Shown: positions 1 to 7,730, counted from the stretch's first letter. The stretch: DNA of 53,721 bases from CAYWMQ01 sp964459635 (GCA_964459635.1 CAYWMQ010000004.1:1-53721); one strand, 5' to 3'. Notes: generated from the letters alone by a model not told the origin. Translations and numbers: made by a program.

Positions 1-59
1 AGCTTACGACTATGGTGCGCGTCCCCGTCCGCGAGCCCTTTACGGCCGAAGTGCCGTAG
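1..59 (+). CDS. partial CDS, C-terminal end of an unknown protein
   Basis: Reading from base 3, the frame gives 18 codons and a TAG stop at 57-59. The third codon positions are strongly G/C, like the real genes of this window, and the end of the frame reads VPVREPFTAEVP. The gene begins outside the window, so no function can be given. The other frames across these bases either stop early or run through the promoter of the next gene. The call rests on codon bias only. Confidence 0.45.
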   Translation, partial: LTTMVRVPVREPFTAEVP

Positions 60-71
60 CATCCGCTCATC

Positions 72-99
72 TTGCGTATCATGACACATACGCTATAGT
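72..99 (+). promoter_or_regulatory. promoter of the 128-403 gene
   Basis: A TTGCGT (72-77) and a TATAGT (94-99) are 16 nt apart. The predicted start near 106 gives a leader of about 22 nt that contains the ribosome binding site AAGGAG at 116-121. Confidence 0.6.
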
Positions 100-127
100 G
101 TGGGTCGCAACAGAAAAGGAGTTGACG

Positions 128-403
128 ATGAGTTTCTTGTTCGGTTTGCTTTTTGTGGCGTGGGGTGCACTCTCGCTAGTTGTGGTCTACGTACCCACGG
201 TACGAGTTCTGCTGGAGAAATATGCGCCCCGAGTCCGCCGTATGCTCGTGTCGTCAGCCGCAGGCTGGGCCGCGCTTGCCGTCGGCGTCTTCATTTGGAT
301 GCCTCCGCCGTTCAAGGTGGACATCTTCATCGCAGCGGTGGGCTTGGGCGCTGTGCTCGTGCTCAATGCGGTACGGCGCGAGGGCGCCCCTCGTATGAAG
401 TAG
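128..403 (+). CDS. small two-to-three helix membrane protein, unknown
   Basis: A protein of 91 residues starts at the ATG at 128, which lies 6 nt after AAGGAG (116-121). An upstream in-frame start at 98 would lie inside the promoter and is rejected. Hydrophobic stretches at about residues 3-23, 42-60 and 65-83 predict an inner-membrane protein, with basic residues after the first segment (RVRR) and at the C-terminus. No family is recognised. It stands alone between its own promoter and a GC hairpin, the layout shared by several orphan genes here. Confidence 0.7.
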   Translation: MSFLFGLLFVAWGALSLVVVYVPTVRVLLEKYAPRVRRMLVSSAAGWAALAVGVFIWMPPPFKVDIFIAAVGLGAVLVLNAVRREGAPRMK

Positions 404-412
404 TTTCGTTTT

Positions 413-432
413 GGGGCTCCACTTGGAGCCCC
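413..432 (+). terminator. hairpin terminator
   Basis: GGGGCTCC (413-420), loop ACTT, GGAGCCCC (425-432) form a perfect 8-bp stem 10 nt after the stop of the small membrane gene. There is no long T-tract after it. Confidence 0.55.
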
Positions 433-482
433 ATCCTCGTACTCATACACAGCAGCCCCGTGCGTACGCGTAGGGTAGGGTG

Positions 483-488
483 TATAGT
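483..488 (+). promoter_or_regulatory. -10 box, leaderless start
   Basis: TATAGT ends 7 nt before the ATG at 496, so transcription should begin at or beside the start codon. An in-frame ATG at 490 lies only 1 nt after the box and is rejected for that reason. Confidence 0.6.
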
Positions 489-495
489 GATGCGC

Positions 496-1485
496 ATGAG
501 AGGAAGAGAAGCACTAAAAATAGAGCCCCCTGTGCACGATACGGTAGAGGTGCCGTCAGACATGGTTGACAAGGGTGGGTATGGCGCTGCTGCGTGGGTT
601 CGTAATACACTCGGCTCTGAGGAACAGGTTCGTGAGCATCGGCGTGCGGTCGCGCGTGAGAAAAGGCTGAAAGTCGTAGAAACGGGTCCGACGATAGGTC
701 TCGCAGCTCACATAGAACATTGGATGACCTGCGCAGTGGAGTATTTGGCACTTTCAACTAATCCCGGGGTGGACGCAGACCGCGTACGTGCCGCTTGGGA
801 AAAGCTTAAGGAAAAGAGCCGACTTCTCGATGCTGAGTTTGAGAATGACGCAGATAGTCCGCTCGTGCTTCACGCCCTCGGTTTTCCCGAGGTGAAGGAA
901 GGAAGCAATCGCGCGGAGACTGTAGCGGCGCTCAAGAAGCGGATGCGAGAGCTTGTGTATGAACGGACGGGCATGCAAGAGCATTTCGGAAGCGGCGACA
1001 TACCCGATCCGGAAGCGCTCGCGAGAGTGGCACCTGAGATACAACACGCGCTTGCCGAGAATGAGCACAAGAAAGATGCGAAGGAAGTGCCCGCCACACT
1101 TGAGGCAAAGTCCTATCGTAACGCACTCGATCTTCTTGATGCTCTTGCGGGCCACGAAGACAAAGAGGCATATGTGGCGGCTGTGCGTACGCAGAACAGC
1201 GACCTTTGGGACACGATACCCACATTTGAGACGCACGTGCAGGTAGAAACATTCTTACGTGTACATGCAGCGGATGCCGACTTCAATGATAAATTTCGGC
1301 GCATTAAGGAGGAACAGGAGGATGTGTGGCTTGCGGTGCGCCCATCGCCCGTGCTTTTCACTGCGGAGCTACATATGCGCCGGGAGAAGAAAGCGCGCAA
1401 CGATGCTGTTCACGATCTGGTGCGACAGGTTGAGGAAATGCGAAAGGGCGGTGTGCTGGGGCTTATCCGTCGCTGGCTTAGCTGA
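496..1485 (+). CDS. hypothetical cytoplasmic helical protein
   Basis: A protein of 329 residues. The frame is open much further upstream, but the TATAGT box at 483-488 places the start at the ATG at 496. The product is rich in charged residues and long amphipathic helices (Glu/Lys/Arg runs throughout), with no signal peptide or membrane segment and no Cys-based motif. The C-terminus ends in a hydrophobic-basic stretch (GLIRRWLS). I do not recognise a family. It is convergent with the glutaredoxin-like gene, whose stop lies only 9 nt away, with no obvious hairpin between them. Confidence 0.75.
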   Translation: MRGREALKIEPPVHDTVEVPSDMVDKGGYGAAAWVRNTLGSEEQVREHRRAVAREKRLKVVETGPTIGLAAHIEHWMTCAVEYLALSTNPGVDADRVRAAWEKLKEKSRLLDAEFENDADSPLVLHALGFPEVKEGSNRAETVAALKKRMRELVYERTGMQEHFGSGDIPDPEALARVAPEIQHALAENEHKKDAKEVPATLEAKSYRNALDLLDALAGHEDKEAYVAAVRTQNSDLWDTIPTFETHVQVETFLRVHAADADFNDKFRRIKEEQEDVWLAVRPSPVLFTAELHMRREKKARNDAVHDLVRQVEEMRKGGVLGLIRRWLS

Positions 1486-1494
1486 TCTTGCGGC

Positions 1495-1743
1495 TTATGT
1501 CCCCACGGTATTGCCGTGCTTTTCCTGTAGATACGCAATAATAGTTCCTGAGTCGCCAATGCGCACGTGTGCCGCTTCGTCCACTAAAAAGGGCACATGA
1601 GTGTCACCGCCCTGCCGCTTAAGTGCGTCCTTTTGCTCTGGGGTATCCACATACCGCACCTCAAAATCCTGGCCGGCGTCATGTAGTGCACCTATAGCAG
1701 CACGCGCGTATGGACATAGGCGCTTTGCATAAAGAGAGTACAT
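1495..1743 (-). CDS. glutaredoxin-like / GST N-terminal thioredoxin-fold protein
   Basis: A protein of 82 residues. The thioredoxin-fold core is visible: a first strand, then CPYA at residues 10-13 in the place of the CPYC of dithiol glutaredoxins, then the cis-Pro segment THVPFLV (about residues 48-54) and GDSGTIIAYL (about 63-72), which resembles the glutathione-binding part of glutaredoxins and GST N-domains. Only one active-site Cys is present, so it would act as a monothiol thiol-disulfide carrier or thiol-binding protein in the cytoplasm. The start at 1743 is chosen because an AGTATG (CATACT on this strand) lies 7 nt upstream, the leaderless geometry used by neighbours. A longer reading exists but crosses the hairpin at 1814-1839. 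Confidence 0.72.
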   Translation of the reverse strand: MYSLYAKRLCPYARAAIGALHDAGQDFEVRYVDTPEQKDALKRQGGDTHVPFLVDEAAHVRIGDSGTIIAYLQEKHGNTVGT

Positions 1744-1750
1744 GAAGACG

Positions 1751-1756
1751 AGTATG
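1751..1756 (-). promoter_or_regulatory. -10 box, leaderless start
   Basis: CATACT on the minus strand ends 7 nt before the ATG of the glutaredoxin-like gene. Confidence 0.45.
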
Positions 1757-1813
1757 ACACCGCCATGTTGAAGACTTGATGAAATGGGGTGGTATTCTTG
1801 CGCAAGTACAATC

Positions 1814-1839
1814 CACCCCCGGCCTCGCGGTCGGGGGTG
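1814..1839 (-). terminator. strong hairpin, tetraloop
   Basis: CACCCCCGGCC and GGTCGGGGGTG pair around a TCGC loop (11 pairs, one G-T). It lies 14 nt beyond the stop of the 1854-2237 gene and would end that two-gene minus-strand unit. Confidence 0.65.
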
Positions 1840-1853
1840 TTCTGTGTAGTGTT

Positions 1854-2237
1854 TTAGGCTGCGCAATGTGCGATTGCATTGCGCGCGATGCTCCACGCCG
1901 TAACAGCCTGGTCGACAGCGAGTAGGGCTTCGGCTATGCTTGCGCAGATGACGACCTCGCCATCGCACGGCCTCTGAAAGACGTAGCCTGTTCGCGTCCG
2001 ACATGGGTTTACCATGACGAGCATCTCCCTACGATGCTCGACCGCGCCCGTTTCTTTCGATACATCTGCAGCACTATACGACAGCGTGCAAATGCACTCG
2101 ACAGGGTCGACTGAGAGCGTAAGTCCGCGGTGCGGCGCGTCGCCGAAGCGCTTGAGCATGGCCTGCTCGAGCGCGAGTCGCTCCGCTTCGAAGCTCGCGC
2201 GGTGCTCAGCTGGAACGGGTAATATGGGATCTCCCAT
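1854..2237 (-). CDS. hypothetical protein, second gene of an orphan pair
   Basis: A protein of 127 residues with no membrane segment and an acidic-to-neutral composition. Its ATG begins one base after the TAG of the upstream gene (2239-2241), so the two are almost certainly translated as a coupled pair. Three Cys are scattered and form no obvious metal site. The C-terminal half is Ala-rich and helical. No family is recognised. The unit ends at the strong hairpin at 1814-1839. Confidence 0.7.
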   Translation of the reverse strand: MGDPILPVPAEHRASFEAERLALEQAMLKRFGDAPHRGLTLSVDPVECICTLSYSAADVSKETGAVEHRREMLVMVNPCRTRTGYVFQRPCDGEVVICASIAEALLAVDQAVTAWSIARNAIAHCAA

Positions 2238-2238
2238 C

Positions 2239-2679
2239 CTAGTTTACTACCCTGTTGCGGGGCGTAACAGGAAACCATTGAGCAAAGTTGTTGACGCTTA
2301 CGTGCTCCTGCTGTCGAACGCAGCCGGTCATGCTGTCGATGATTATCAACAGCGCGAGTGTCGTGTCCCGCACAAGCAGGACCCACTCATCGCTCTTATT
2401 TTGTGCGTCGACAAACGCATCGATGAAGCGTGGTTCCAGGGGACCGATTAACAGACTATTTAGTTCTGCCTCGGCACTGAATAGTGTAAGCGATAGGTAC
2501 TCCTGTGCGCCGGCGTGTTCACGGTAGCTGAAGACAGTCTCAACCTGCGTTTCAAGATGAGTCAGGTCAATCCCAAGGGCAGCGCAATCCGTCGCAATCA
2601 CGGCAACGGGTGTGTCTGCAAGGCCCTCGTTTTGCACATATGCTTCAGCGGTAACCGCATTCGAACCGAGGTTGTTCAT
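2239..2679 (-). CDS. hypothetical protein, first gene of an orphan pair
   Basis: A protein of 146 residues. The ATG at 2679 is chosen because a purine-rich AAGGAA-type ribosome binding site precedes it and a good promoter (ATTATA at 2719-2724 with ATGCAA at 2741-2746, both read on the minus strand) lies just upstream. The longer open frame to 2835 would run through that promoter and into a mobile repeat. The protein has a hydrophobic stretch near residues 101-113 (LLVRDTTLALLII) that could be a buried strand. No family is recognised. Its promoter sits 4 nt from the target-site duplication of the MITE-like element at 2758. Confidence 0.7.
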   Translation of the reverse strand: MNNLGSNAVTAEAYVQNEGLADTPVAVIATDCAALGIDLTHLETQVETVFSYREHAGAQEYLSLTLFSAEAELNSLLIGPLEPRFIDAFVDAQNKSDEWVLLVRDTTLALLIIIDSMTGCVRQQEHVSVNNFAQWFPVTPRNRVVN

Positions 2680-2718
2680 GGCTCTGTTCCTTTTCCTTTG
2701 TGTCTGTATCCAAGATGC

Positions 2719-2746
2719 ATTATACCATAAACTAGCGAAAATGCAA
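2719..2746 (-). promoter_or_regulatory. promoter of the orphan pair 2679-1854
   Basis: Read on the minus strand, TTGCAT and TATAAT are 16 nt apart. The leader is about 33 nt and carries the purine-rich ribosome binding site. Confidence 0.65.
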
Positions 2747-2757
2747 TATCTTCGCGT

Positions 2758-2902
2758 GTACGTGCTCACACCTCCAATAAACGCCGCGAAGTCTACGTCT
2801 TTGCGAGCCGCAGCGAAGCAATCCAGATTGTGCACTTACCGTTATACGAATCCTGGACTGCTTCGCTGCGGCTCGCAGAGACGACAGGGTGTGAGCACGT
2901 AC
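2758..2902. mobile_element. MITE-like palindromic element, copy 1
   Basis: A 145-bp element begins GTACGTGCTCACACC and ends with its exact reverse complement (15-bp terminal inverted repeats). Just inside, a second pair of arms about 31 bp long (starting CGTCTTTGCGAGCC) matches with 2 mismatches, so one strand can fold into a long hairpin. It is flanked by a perfect 8-bp direct repeat CTTCGCGT at 2750-2757 and 2903-2910, which is a target-site duplication. It has no coding capacity, so a transposase elsewhere must move it. Copy 2 is at 12919-13063. Confidence 0.85.
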
Positions 2903-2910
2903 CTTCGCGT

Positions 2911-3130
2911 GTAACTGCTCATACCCCCACGTCGTCCTTGCGAGCCCGCGGGCGACGCCCGCCCGTGCCGAACTGCACCCTGCCCGAATGAACATCGTTC
3001 AGGCGGGCAATCCAGAATTGTAGCCATTATCGCATGGCACGCACTGAGTTGTCGCCAGCCTGCGCCGAGGCTACGACAGGCAGGCAATGACGCCAGGTTC
3101 GAGACACTTTAACGGCGTATGAGCAGTTAG
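2911..3130. repeat. diverged, longer relative of the MITE-like element
   Basis: It begins GTAACTGCTCATAC and ends with the near-perfect complement GTATGAGCAGTTAG. Internal motifs resemble the 145-bp element (CCTTGCGAGCC near the left, GGCAATCCAGAATTG in the middle), but the centre is different and longer. It abuts copy 1 and shares its CTTCGCGT flank; no matching duplication is seen at its right end. Together with copy 1 it fills the 530-nt space between 2680 and 3209. I see no gene there. Confidence 0.6.
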
Positions 3131-3209
3131 CTGCACTCACGCCTCTACATATTCGACAGAAAAGTCCCTAAACGAGTTTTTTGGCGGCCCATGTTACCTT
3201 TGGCGCTGT

Positions 3210-3677
3210 TTACGGCCTCAGCGATGCAATCATCCGCTTCAGTGTTGAGCCTTTGAGCTCCTCTTTGCGTTGTGTCATGTCAGTCGCAAGCCCCTCAAGT
3301 TTTTCGGTGCCAATGAGTTTCTCCACTAACGGGAATGCCTCTGACTCTTCTTCCTCCACGTGGTGCAGTACATCTTCCATCATCGCTTTCATGGTCGGCT
3401 CGTACTCTTCATTGTCTATTCCCATAAGCTTGAGCTTGCCGATTTGCGTCTTTACGGCTGTGTGTTCCGCCCTAAATTCTTCGGCTAGCTCCTTTTCACC
3501 CGCTTCTTCAAGCATCGGATAGTACAGCTCTTCTTCGATCGCGGCATGTACAGTGAGCGCGTCGAGAAGCTGGTCTGCATGCTGTTGTCGTTCTTCGCCG
3601 CTTGTGGACATAAACGCATCGTAGTGGGCCTCCGCCTCGCGATGGTCTTCCTTGAGCATGTCATGTGCGGTACGCAT
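3210..3677 (-). CDS. hemerythrin HHE cation-binding domain protein
   Basis: A protein of 155 residues forming one hemerythrin-like four-helix bundle. Likely ligands of the di-iron centre are His12, His44-x3-Glu48, His72 and His105/106 with Glu110 (HHVEE), in the expected order and spacing. In this family the centre binds oxygen or senses oxygen/redox state or iron. The protein is cytoplasmic, with no signal peptide. No Shine-Dalgarno is seen; a TAATTC 8 nt before the ATG is a weak candidate -10 box. It is a single-gene unit beside the repeat cluster. The C-terminal 20 residues are basic and outside the bundle. Confidence 0.88.
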   Translation of the reverse strand: MRTAHDMLKEDHREAEAHYDAFMSTSGEERQQHADQLLDALTVHAAIEEELYYPMLEEAGEKELAEEFRAEHTAVKTQIGKLKLMGIDNEEYEPTMKAMMEDVLHHVEEEESEAFPLVEKLIGTEKLEGLATDMTQRKEELKGSTLKRMIASLRP

Positions 3678-3787
3678 AGCTGTGTGAATTAGTGTGTAAT
3701 GTTTCGGTGTGTATTAAATGAGTAGCGACCATACTTCACAATAGCGCGAACGCCGTGAATGGGAAGTGAAAAGAGATTATGTTCGGC

Positions 3788-3839
3788 AAGTAGGTCAAGC
3801 CCTACTTTTCCACACACATCCCCGCTTCGTCTTGCGGGG
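3788..3839 (+). other. two consecutive hairpins before the 3868 gene
   Basis: AAGTAGG/CCTACTT (3788-3794, 3801-3807), followed by T-rich sequence, and CCCCGC/GCGGGG (3820-3825, 3834-3839). The second overlaps a possible -35 box TTGCGG (3832-3837) of the next gene. Confidence 0.4.
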
Positions 3840-3867
3840 TAGGGCACTCGGGCGTAGCATGTATTTC

Positions 3868-4875
3868 ATGAACACATACAACAACTTGCTCAAGGTGGCA
3901 CTTCTCGTACTCGCTATTTTGGCTGTGGCGTCTGCGTACGTATTCGGCTTTCGCGGAGAGCGTGCGCAGCACGAGGCGCTGCTTTCACAAGCCTTAAAGG
4001 CGCATGCCTTTACTCATTGCGGCGACCCAACCACAGCGGAAGCCGCCATTTCGAAGACGACAGGCGCAGTGCGCGTCACGCTGAACAATTTGGGGGGCGG
4101 CTTGCAGTACTACACAGCGGGGTCGCAGGATGCTCTCGAGTGTCCGGTGGTGGGTCCGGATGCGGTGAGTGAGGAGTGCACCGCCATGCAGGGGGTGACG
4201 GACTGGGAGACGGTATGTATGGGTACAGCCACAGAAGAAACACCTGACGCGGACACGCTGAGCTTGGAACGAGCAGAGCAGGCAGTTCGTGAGTATATGG
4301 ACGCTGTTGTTGCGAGTGCGCCTCCCTCTGCCGATCCGGACGCGTACGCACGTGGGGCGGCTCTTCTTTCCGCCCGTGTTGCGGCAGAGCGTGGTACTTC
4401 AACCACGCAGCCGCTTGGCTCGCTACTTGGTATACAGGACATCCCCGACAATGGAGCGCGGATAGACAGCGTAGAGCAGGTGAGCGAGGGTGAGGCTGTG
4501 GCACACTTGACCCTTCAGTACTCGGGCGGTGAGGTATCACGCGACGTGTACGTGGTCGCAGAGGGTGGTACGTGGAAAGTGGACCGCGCGGAGGAGGTGA
4601 AGGAGCGCACCACTGTGGACCAGCGCGGGGTGCTCGTCCGGGACAATCCGGGCATGCCGAGCGGTGTATGGCACATTTCATATGAGAGGCCCGGTGCACC
4701 GGCACTTACCAAAGCGCTTGTGTTTACCGCCGCAAGTATTTGTGCCCGCGGTGTCGAAAACAGCACATGCGTACCGGAGAGTTTGACGGTCGGCACACGA
4801 GTTCGTGTCGTGGGTGAACTTGCGCAAGATGGGGAAACCATTCGTGTGACGCGGCTGGAGCTCGGCGTAGAGTAG
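3868..4875 (+). CDS. membrane-anchored extracytoplasmic protein, unknown
   Basis: A protein of 335 residues with one N-terminal membrane helix (about residues 6-26) followed by an extracytoplasmic part. A TAGCAT box ends 7 nt before the ATG at 3868, with TTGCGG 17 nt further up, so this start is preferred over 3859 and over the 3766 start of the open frame. The middle section (about residues 195-270) reads like a small beta-rich or NTF2-like module (AHLTLQYSGGEV, then GGTWKVDRAEEV). The last 60 residues look like a small OB-like barrel (VRVVGELAQDGETIRVTRLEL). There are several Cys pairs. No family is recognised. It is followed 13 nt later by a small membrane gene and then another anchored protein, suggesting an envelope cluster. 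Confidence 0.72.
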   Translation: MNTYNNLLKVALLVLAILAVASAYVFGFRGERAQHEALLSQALKAHAFTHCGDPTTAEAAISKTTGAVRVTLNNLGGGLQYYTAGSQDALECPVVGPDAVSEECTAMQGVTDWETVCMGTATEETPDADTLSLERAEQAVREYMDAVVASAPPSADPDAYARGAALLSARVAAERGTSTTQPLGSLLGIQDIPDNGARIDSVEQVSEGEAVAHLTLQYSGGEVSRDVYVVAEGGTWKVDRAEEVKERTTVDQRGVLVRDNPGMPSGVWHISYERPGAPALTKALVFTAASICARGVENSTCVPESLTVGTRVRVVGELAQDGETIRVTRLELGVE

Positions 4876-4888
4876 AACACGAGGAGTC

Positions 4889-5143
4889 ATGGAAGAAGAA
4901 ACATCCTTAGCCGAACATATGGACCGTTTGAGCCGAGAGCTTTCGCAGTACACTTCGTACCGTGCCGTTTTTCTGCGCGGGTTGGTGTATGGTGCGGGTA
5001 CTGCCATTGGCGCCTCCATTATCGCAGCACTCCTTGTTACGGCCGGCTACTACCTTTCAAGACCGCTCACAGACACGGATACGCTGCCGGCGCTGTCGCG
5101 CGAGGCTTTGGAGGCTATGCTCGCGCCACGTGCGGGCTCATAA
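4889..5143 (+). CDS. small single-helix membrane protein (DUF5665-like)
   Basis: A protein of 84 residues: an N-terminal amphipathic helix (about 1-25), one membrane helix (about 30-55) and a short acidic-to-neutral tail. The pattern LSRELSQYTSYRAVFLRGLVYGAGTAIG resembles small CPR/Firmicutes proteins of the DUF5665 type; that assignment is tentative. GAGGAG at 4881-4886 is only 2 nt from the ATG, too close for an efficient ribosome site, so translation may be coupled to the upstream gene, which ends at 4875. Confidence 0.68.
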   Translation: MEEETSLAEHMDRLSRELSQYTSYRAVFLRGLVYGAGTAIGASIIAALLVTAGYYLSRPLTDTDTLPALSREALEAMLAPRAGS

Positions 5144-5161
5144 GCTTCGCCCCTGTTGTGT

Positions 5162-5191
5162 TTGAGCTGTTCATACAGCACCTGCTATACT
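5162..5191 (+). promoter_or_regulatory. extended -10 promoter, leaderless start
   Basis: TTGAGC (5162-5167), an 18-nt spacer and TGC-TATACT (5186-5191). The box ends 7 nt before the ATG at 5199. Confidence 0.7.
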
Positions 5192-5198
5192 GCGAGGT

Positions 5199-5975
5199 AT
5201 GAAAAACATACCTCGCGTTAGCATTGTGGCTATAGGCGCCGCCGTTGCAGGACTTGTGCTCCTGCTTGGGCTCGCTGCTTATTTCTTGCGGGGGGATAGT
5301 CCGCGGGAAGTCGAGCAGGCCGCGTGTACCATGGATGCGCTCGTGTGTCCGGACGGTAGCTCAGTGGGGAGGACGGGTCCGGAATGTCGTTTTACGGCCT
5401 GTCCTGATGTGCCGGCGCTCACCGGTACGCTTCGACAAAGCGCGGACGGGTTTACGCTAGAGCTCGATGCAGATCCGAGCGGGGCAGGGACGGTGTATGC
5501 TGTGCCACTCAAGCTCCGCGTTTCCAATGCTCTGCAAGATCTGGTGAATACGCGCGTGACCGCAGTAGGCGGCTTCAACGAGGGTAATACGCTCTCCGTG
5601 GAGCAGCTTACGCCAGCCGGCGGCACGGGCGGAGGTGCACCGGTAGAGGCACGCGGTGAGGCAGCGCTCGCGATAGGAGAAACAAAGGAGGTGGGTGGCG
5701 TACGGATCACGCTTCATGAGGTCGTAGGGGACTATCGCTGTCCTGTGGATGTGCAATGTATCGAGGCCGGTGCCATTACTGCGCGGGTCACTATGGAAAC
5801 GGGTGACACACGGGAGGACTTCAACATGCCATCGGATGAAGCGCCGCGTCCGTTCGGGCCGGTGCAAGTATCTATCGTCGACATCGCACCTCCGCGGGTG
5901 TCGACTGAAGAGCCGGACCCTCAGGCGTACATTGTGACGTTCAAGGTGGAGCCTATCGGTACGGCACGAACCTGA
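5199..5975 (+). CDS. membrane-anchored secreted protein with a Cys-rich (Kazal-like) module
   Basis: A protein of 258 residues: an N-terminal membrane helix (about 8-31), then a compact Cys module (about 43-69) of the form C-x6-C-P-D-G-S...R-x-G-P-x-C-x-F-x3-C-P, a Kazal-like pattern common in envelope proteins of CPR bacteria. Beta-rich domains follow, the last (about 150-258) with another Cys pair (RCPVDVQC). All of this should lie outside the membrane. A Gly-rich linker (about 141-147) separates two parts. The start is fixed by the TATACT box 7 nt upstream. The glutamate dehydrogenase gene follows after 7 nt, so both are probably co-transcribed. Function unknown. Confidence 0.75.
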   Translation: MKNIPRVSIVAIGAAVAGLVLLLGLAAYFLRGDSPREVEQAACTMDALVCPDGSSVGRTGPECRFTACPDVPALTGTLRQSADGFTLELDADPSGAGTVYAVPLKLRVSNALQDLVNTRVTAVGGFNEGNTLSVEQLTPAGGTGGGAPVEARGEAALAIGETKEVGGVRITLHEVVGDYRCPVDVQCIEAGAITARVTMETGDTREDFNMPSDEAPRPFGPVQVSIVDIAPPRVSTEEPDPQAYIVTFKVEPIGTART

Positions 5976-5982
5976 TCTGCAC

Positions 5983-7272
5983 ATGACCGCTTCATTTTTA
6001 CATACGGTTGACGCTGCCATTGAAGATGCGTCAAAGACGCTCACGTTGTCCGCGGGCGCCACGCGACTGCTACTCGAGCCCAAGAAAGTGCTTGAGGTAT
6101 CGTTTCCGGTACATCTTGATTCGGGCGAGACGGAAGTGTTCAAGGGCTGGCGCGTACAACACAATGATGCGCTTGGTCCCTTCAAGGGAGGGCTGCGTTT
6201 TGCGGCGCAGGTCGACCGCGAGGAAGTGACGGCACTTGCGGCCACGATGTCCATAAAGAATGCGGCATATGGTCTCCCGTATGGTGGCGCAAAAGGCGGC
6301 GTGCGCATCGATCCGAAGAAATACAGCGCGCGCGAGCTTGAGGCTGTCGCACGCCGCTACGTGGACGCGGTATTCAAGCTCATAGGTCCCGACGTAGACG
6401 TGCCCGCGCCCGACGTGAACACCAACCCGGCCATTATGGGCTGGATGATGGACGAGTACTCACGTCTTGCGGGGCGCACCGTACCGAATAGCTTCACAGG
6501 AAAGCCACTCATACTCGGAGGCACTTCGCTTCGCGAGGAAGCTACCGGGTACGGAGGCTTTGTCATCTTACGCGAAGCGCAGAAGTGGAGCGGCGGCGCG
6601 AAGGCGCCAAAGGAAACAACGGTCGCGGTACAGGGTTTCGGCAACGTGGGCGCGACCATAGCTTCGATCTTGTATGATGAAGGGTATACGGTGGTGGCTG
6701 TGTCCGACAGCAAAGCCGGCATCTACGATGAAGACGGACTTAACGTGCCGGATGTACTTCGTGTACGCGCGGAAGCCGGGCGGATAGACACCAACCGTTG
6801 CTACCCACGTACGCTTGCGGAGGGTGTCGCACCCAAGCTGGGCTGTCGTTCGGTAACCAATGAGGAATTGCTTGAGCTACCTGTAGACGTACTTATTCCC
6901 GCCGCAGTCGAGAGCGTGATCACCGCCGCGAATGTTGAGCGTATTCAGGCGCAGATGATCGTGGAGATGGCAAACGGTGCGATAGGCAGCGATGCGGAGG
7001 AGCTGTTGGTCCGGCGCAAGATCACTATCGTGCCGGATGTTATTGCGAATGGTGGGGGTGTGGCCACAAGCTACTTGGAGTGGGTGGAAAACAGGGAAGG
7101 GCGCAAGTGGAACACCGACGATGTGCGTGCGGCACAAGACCGGCTGGCGCTTGCGGCGTGGCGCGATGCCGTGGCCGCGAGTGATAAGCATTCGGTCTCG
7201 TTGCGAAGCGGTGCGTATATCGTTGCGGTGTCGCGCATCCATGAGGCCATGCAGGCGAGGGGGTGGGTGTAG
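5983..7272 (+). CDS. gdhA: glutamate (Glu/Leu/Phe/Val-family) dehydrogenase
   Basis: A protein of 429 residues, normal for hexameric GDH. It interconverts glutamate and 2-oxoglutarate plus ammonia with NAD(P). The substrate-binding K-G-G-L-R-F region (about 68-73) and the catalytic-lysine motif P-Y-G-G-A-K-G-G (99-106, K104) are intact. The Rossmann fold shows GFGNVG (about 218-223). The related dehydrogenases of this superfamily share these motifs, so the amino-acid preference cannot be settled from sequence alone, but the length and the TNPAIMGWMMDEYS segment fit GDH. It begins 7 nt after the upstream gene with no promoter of its own. A purine-rich word follows the stop at 7275. Confidence 0.93.
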   Translation: MTASFLHTVDAAIEDASKTLTLSAGATRLLLEPKKVLEVSFPVHLDSGETEVFKGWRVQHNDALGPFKGGLRFAAQVDREEVTALAATMSIKNAAYGLPYGGAKGGVRIDPKKYSARELEAVARRYVDAVFKLIGPDVDVPAPDVNTNPAIMGWMMDEYSRLAGRTVPNSFTGKPLILGGTSLREEATGYGGFVILREAQKWSGGAKAPKETTVAVQGFGNVGATIASILYDEGYTVVAVSDSKAGIYDEDGLNVPDVLRVRAEAGRIDTNRCYPRTLAEGVAPKLGCRSVTNEELLELPVDVLIPAAVESVITAANVERIQAQMIVEMANGAIGSDAEELLVRRKITIVPDVIANGGGVATSYLEWVENREGRKWNTDDVRAAQDRLALAAWRDAVAASDKHSVSLRSGAYIVAVSRIHEAMQARGWV

Positions 7273-7457
7273 GGAGTTTAGAGTGTAGAGATTTTAGATT
7301 AGAGAAGCCGCGCAGCGGCGAAGATAACAGGAGATTGGGAAGATCAGATATGCAAGACGGGACGTTGGATTTCAGAGTTATGGACGCTGGCGTCCGGTAG
7401 CTGCTTGCGCGTACGTTCACAGACTGGCATGCTGTAGGTAGCAAAGGAGGATAAGCC
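7273..7457 (+). promoter_or_regulatory. intergenic region with a purine word, palindrome and promoter
   Basis: Directly after gdhA is a purine-rich word of the GAGTTTAGAG type (about 7276-7306), then GCCGCGCAGCGGC (about 7307-7319). A tight inverted repeat GGACGC-TG-GCGTCC (7382-7395) lies 9 nt before TTGCGC (7405-7410), which is 17 nt from CATGCT (7428-7433), a weak promoter for the 7458 gene. The palindrome is placed like an upstream operator. Confidence 0.4.
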
Positions 7458-7673
7458 ATGGGTACGTCCGCAAGGCGAGAACGCTATGGGCCGCAGTACT
7501 GTCGGCCGCGTCACTTGGGCCATGCGGAGCGCATGGTCACCGCCGCGCCCTGGCTTGCGCCGGGGTACGAGCGAGATGCTGTAATTGGTGCCATGTATGT
7601 ACCGACCGAGTATTTCGTCGATGAGGAAGAGGGTATTGAAGGGTGGATGAGTGAAATCATTCACATCCAGTAG
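7458..7673 (+). CDS. small orphan protein
   Basis: A protein of 71 residues with a strong ribosome binding site AAAGGAGG (7443-7450) 7 nt before the ATG. The N-terminal half is basic and aromatic, the C-terminal half strongly acidic (DEEEGIEGW). No membrane segment and no recognised family. It lies alone between its own promoter region and the hairpin at 7677-7708, immediately before the carbonic-anhydrase-like unit. Confidence 0.65.
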   Translation: MGTSARRERYGPQYCRPRHLGHAERMVTAAPWLAPGYERDAVIGAMYVPTEYFVDEEEGIEGWMSEIIHIQ

Positions 7674-7676
7674 GCA

Positions 7677-7708
7677 AGCGGGCTGTGCACTGTGTTGCGC
7701 AGCCCGCT
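7677..7708 (+). terminator. hairpin terminator
   Basis: AGCGGGCTG (7677-7685) pairs perfectly with CAGCCCGCT (7700-7708). It begins 3 nt after the stop of the 7458 gene. There is no T-tract. Confidence 0.6.
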
Positions 7709-7730
7709 CCGGCGTATGGGGAAGTGCCGC

